This document shows positions 6,567-8,819 of a DNA stretch of 8,819 nucleotides, in pieces. Under the pieces are notes generated by a model that worked only from the letters and a program-made list of their open reading frames with translations, searched no databases and was not told the DNA's origin. The stretch is from Acidimicrobiaceae bacterium. Its GTDB lineage: Bacteria > Actinomycetota > Acidimicrobiia > Acidimicrobiales > UBA8592. Position numbers and translations under genes: made by a program. Positions within the stretch are counted from its first letter, which is position 1; every line of letters begins with the position of its first letter. The stretch lies in contig PAZD01000024.1 of assembly GCA_002715405.1 (NCBI GenBank), positions 1 to 8,819 of the forward strand. Reading direction: 5' to 3'.

Positions 6567-7609
6567 TGTCGTCAATTGATCTAGCTAACTCTCCATTTCT
6601 TCAAGCTTGCCGCTGTCAGCCAGCAGAACATATCCCTGTATGGTTTATGCGGCAGGCCGGCCGCTCTCTTCCTGAATACCGGGCTTTAAGAAAAGAAGGC
6701 AGTATTTTAGACGCTATTAAGAAACCGGACATTGCAGCAGAAATTACGTTACAACCAATCCGAAGATATGGCGTCGACGCCGCAATCCTATTCTCCGACA
6801 TTGTTGTTCCGGTTCATGCAGTCGGATTCGGTATCGACATTGAACCAGGTGTTGGTCCGGTTACAGAAAATCCTTTCCGAACAGCTAAGGATCTAGAAAG
6901 ACTTAGAGATCTAGATCCTATTGCAGATACTTCTTATGTAATTGAGACCATCAAAATATGTGTTGATGAGCTAAGAATCCCTCTTATTGGATTTGCCGGC
7001 GGGCCTTTCACGATTGCAAGTTATCTCATTGAAGGTGGTCCGTCTCGCACATACAAAGAAACAAAAAAGTTAATGTTTGATAATCCAAAACTATGGGGGC
7101 AGTTAATGGACCGTTTAACTGCGATTTGCACAAGTTCACTTACTTCTCAGATTCAAGCAGGTGCCAGCGCAATTCAGCTCTTTGATTCATGGGTAGGGGC
7201 ATTATCGCCAGACCAATACATCCGGTTCGTATTTCCTTGGGTAGAAAAAATGTTTGAAGAGATTGGTAAGACTGGTGTACCAAAGATTCATTTCGGAGTT
7301 GCCACAGGTGAATTACTTCAACTTATGAGTGATGTAGGAGCTGATGTTGTCGGAATTGACTGGAGAGTTCCCCTTGATCAAGCCCGAAGCCGAGTTGGAG
7401 GTGGGAAAGCTCTTCAAGGGAATTTAGACCCGGGGATACTCTCCGCCCCATGGACTGCTATCGAAGCTGAGGTTCTCAAAGTACTTGAGCTAAATGACGG
7501 GCATCCTGGACATATTTTCAATCTCGGGCATGGCGTTACACCTGATGTAAATCCCGATGTGCTTGAGAGAATCGTCCATGTAGTTCATCAATACCGAGTG
7601 GGTCAATGA
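6566..7609 (+). CDS. hemE: Uroporphyrinogen III decarboxylase
   Basis: This cytoplasmic enzyme removes four carboxyl groups from uroporphyrinogen III to give coproporphyrinogen III in heme synthesis. It needs no cofactor. At 347 aa it has the normal family length. Signature 1, PVWFMRQAGRSLPEYR, spans 24-39 and contributes substrate-binding Arg29 and Arg33. Asp78 in FSDIV is the essential pyrrole-binding aspartate. Signature 2, GFAGGPFTIASYLIEGG, spans 142-158 with Tyr153. Ser208 (FDSWVG) and His322 (NLGHGV) complete the set, matching the human residues Arg37, Arg41, Asp86, Tyr164, Ser219 and His339 in order. LQGNLDP at 283-289 is also typical. GTG 6566 is taken as the start; ATT 6575 would shorten it by three residues. 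The stop overlaps the next gene's start (ATGA, 7606-7609), indicating translational coupling within a heme operon. Confidence 0.96.
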   Translation: MSSIDLANSPFLQACRCQPAEHIPVWFMRQAGRSLPEYRALRKEGSILDAIKKPDIAAEITLQPIRRYGVDAAILFSDIVVPVHAVGFGIDIEPGVGPVTENPFRTAKDLERLRDLDPIADTSYVIETIKICVDELRIPLIGFAGGPFTIASYLIEGGPSRTYKETKKLMFDNPKLWGQLMDRLTAICTSSLTSQIQAGASAIQLFDSWVGALSPDQYIRFVFPWVEKMFEEIGKTGVPKIHFGVATGELLQLMSDVGADVVGIDWRVPLDQARSRVGGGKALQGNLDPGILSAPWTAIEAEVLKVLELNDGHPGHIFNLGHGVTPDVNPDVLERIVHVVHQYRVGQ

Positions 7610-8819
7610 AGAGAATTGTCGTCGTAGGTGGTGGCATAAGTGGATTATCAGCAGCGCGCCAACTGTTAAAAAATGGGCACGACGTTACCGTTCTAGAATC
7701 TTCAGAACGTATCGGTGGGAAAGTTTTTACTTCAGAATTTGCCGGAGCATCAATCGATACTGGACCAGACGCATTTCTGGTACGAGACCCAGAAATGAAA
7801 GAACTTTGCGATGACCTAGGACTAGGCGATGGCCTTGTCGCTCCTCAATCAGGATCAGCAAAAATCTGGGTTGAGGGTGCGATGCACCGCTTACCGCGGA
7901 ACCAATTCCTAGGAATCCCTTTAGATATAAATGAGTTAGAATCCCTTGGCCTCGTTAGCCCCGAAGGGATTCAAGCCGCTCGTGCTGATTTAACGACTGG
8001 AAATAATGCCCCGAACCACGAAGAGTCTGTGGGGGCCCTCATACGCCGAAGGCTAGGCGATGAAGTAATGGATAAACTTGTTGGACCTCTACTAGGAGGA
8101 ATTAACGCCGGTGACCCTGACAATATCAGCTTGAATGCTGGTGTCCCCTACTTGTCAGCTGCAGCTAGCCATGATGAGAGCCTTATCCGGTCTATACAGA
8201 AATTTCTTCACTCTTCTGGCAGGGACCCGAAAGCTCCTGTTTTCTTAACCCATCCGGAGGGCCTCAGTAAAGTAATCGATGCTCTTGATACAGAGCTAAA
8301 AGGAAGAATAGTCTTGAATGAAAGAGTTTCCTCGGTGGTTCAAGAAGAGACTAAATGGGTAGTTAAAGGCGAGGCGCTCTACGAAGCTGATGCTGTGATC
8401 CTTTCGACACCAGCATCTATTTCATCTGAAATTCTCGCTGGCACCTGTAATCAGGTATCCGAATTACTTTCAACCATCGAATACGCTTCGATGGCTTTCG
8501 TTCTTTTTGCTTTCCCCTCAAGGGATATTGATCCGTTTGATGGAAGTGGATTTCTAGTCGCAAAATCTGAAGGGTTGCTTACGACCGCATGTTCATGGTC
8601 ATCTTCTAAGTGGTCACATCTTGAAAGTAGTACCAAGACATACATTCGTGTTTCTGTCGGACGGATTGATGATGATAGAGCTCTACAGCTTCAGGATAAT
8701 GAGTTGACGTTGCATCTTCTTGAAGAATTGTCACTTCTCGTTGGTATTCAGGCGCAGCCGTTGGAGAGCAAAGTAGTTCGTTGGCCGGAATCTTTTCCAC
8801 AATACGGTTTAGGCCACGC
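7606..8819 (+). CDS. hemY: Coproporphyrinogen III/protoporphyrinogen oxidase (CgoX/HemY), 3' truncated by window end
   Basis: FAD-dependent oxidase that takes six electrons from a porphyrinogen. Some 404 residues are visible, of about 450-470 usual, and the frame is still open at the edge. Residues 4-38 form the ADP-binding fold: VVVGGGISGLSAA with the GxGxxG glycines at 8-13, Glu31 at the end of the second strand, and RIGGK at 35-39. DTGPDAFL (51-58) is the conserved following block. LVGPLLGGINAGDP in the middle and PQYGLGH at the visible C-terminal edge are family features. Its overlap with hemE suits the Gram-positive order hemE-cgoX, usually followed by hemQ/chdC, which would make the substrate coproporphyrinogen III. 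Sequence alone does not exclude protoporphyrinogen IX. ATG 7606 is chosen for the ATGA overlap and because the FAD fold begins at once. Confidence 0.93.
   Translation, partial: MKRIVVVGGGISGLSAARQLLKNGHDVTVLESSERIGGKVFTSEFAGASIDTGPDAFLVRDPEMKELCDDLGLGDGLVAPQSGSAKIWVEGAMHRLPRNQFLGIPLDINELESLGLVSPEGIQAARADLTTGNNAPNHEESVGALIRRRLGDEVMDKLVGPLLGGINAGDPDNISLNAGVPYLSAAASHDESLIRSIQKFLHSSGRDPKAPVFLTHPEGLSKVIDALDTELKGRIVLNERVSSVVQEETKWVVKGEALYEADAVILSTPASISSEILAGTCNQVSELLSTIEYASMAFVLFAFPSRDIDPFDGSGFLVAKSEGLLTTACSWSSSKWSHLESSTKTYIRVSVGRIDDDRALQLQDNELTLHLLEELSLLVGIQAQPLESKVVRWPESFPQYGLGH

Noticed and set aside
6888..6919. Perfect 10-bp inverted repeat AGGATCTAGA / TCTAGATCCT with a 12-base spacer inside hemE
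   Set aside because: It lies in codons for a repetitive DLERLRDLDP stretch, and TCTAGA is itself palindromic. The symmetry is explained by coding sequence, with nothing pointing to regulation.
8451..8800. Two 64-codon frames near the right edge, on the minus strand
   Set aside because: Both lie opposite the conserved oxidase coding sequence. The plus frame continues through them to the window edge.
1..8819. Mobile element, CRISPR array, toxin-antitoxin or defence island
   Set aside because: No transposase, integrase, spaced direct repeats, small paired genes or nuclease/defence domains are visible. The content is housekeeping plus one exporter.

Overview
The window looks like a chromosomal segment of a bacterium, most likely an actinomycete-type Gram-positive with moderate GC (mid-40s percent by eye, not computed). 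Three things suggest this. The two-gene FtsX/MacB-type ABC exporter has the long, internally duplicated permease common in Actinomycetota. The HelD-type RNA polymerase-associated ATPase has actinobacterial-style sequence blocks. The hemE-cgoX/hemY gene pair is typical of Gram-positive heme synthesis. A low- or mid-GC aquatic actinobacterium would fit, but the lineage is inference.

Layout. Positions 1-209 hold no protein gene of normal size. They do contain inverted repeats built from the AGCCAC motif, a -10-like box and a possible 8-codon leader ORF. Positions 210-4292 form a plus-strand operon: an unrecognised, probably membrane-anchored 187-residue protein, an ABC ATPase (start probably 818), and a 904-residue FtsX-family permease (start 1578). 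HelD converges on this operon from the minus strand, leaving only 15 bp between stop codons, and a weak terminator overlaps the helD stop. About 180 bp then separates helD from the divergent heme genes: hemE (uroporphyrinogen decarboxylase), overlapped by ATGA with the start of a coproporphyrinogen/protoporphyrinogen oxidase that runs off the right edge.

How the genes work together. The ATPase and permease should assemble into one membrane exporter or mechanotransmission complex of unknown substrate; the small membrane protein may be an accessory. HemE makes coproporphyrinogen III, which the next gene product oxidises, probably on the coproporphyrin-dependent branch. HelD is an independent transcription-recycling factor that shares only an intergenic region with hemE.

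No clearly new multi-gene system is visible. The best leads are small: an apparent ATT start codon for helD with a strong ribosome binding site and a promoter placed for it, a possible leaderless promoter at hemE, the repeat and mini-ORF cluster at the left edge, and the unknown protein at the head of the ABC operon.
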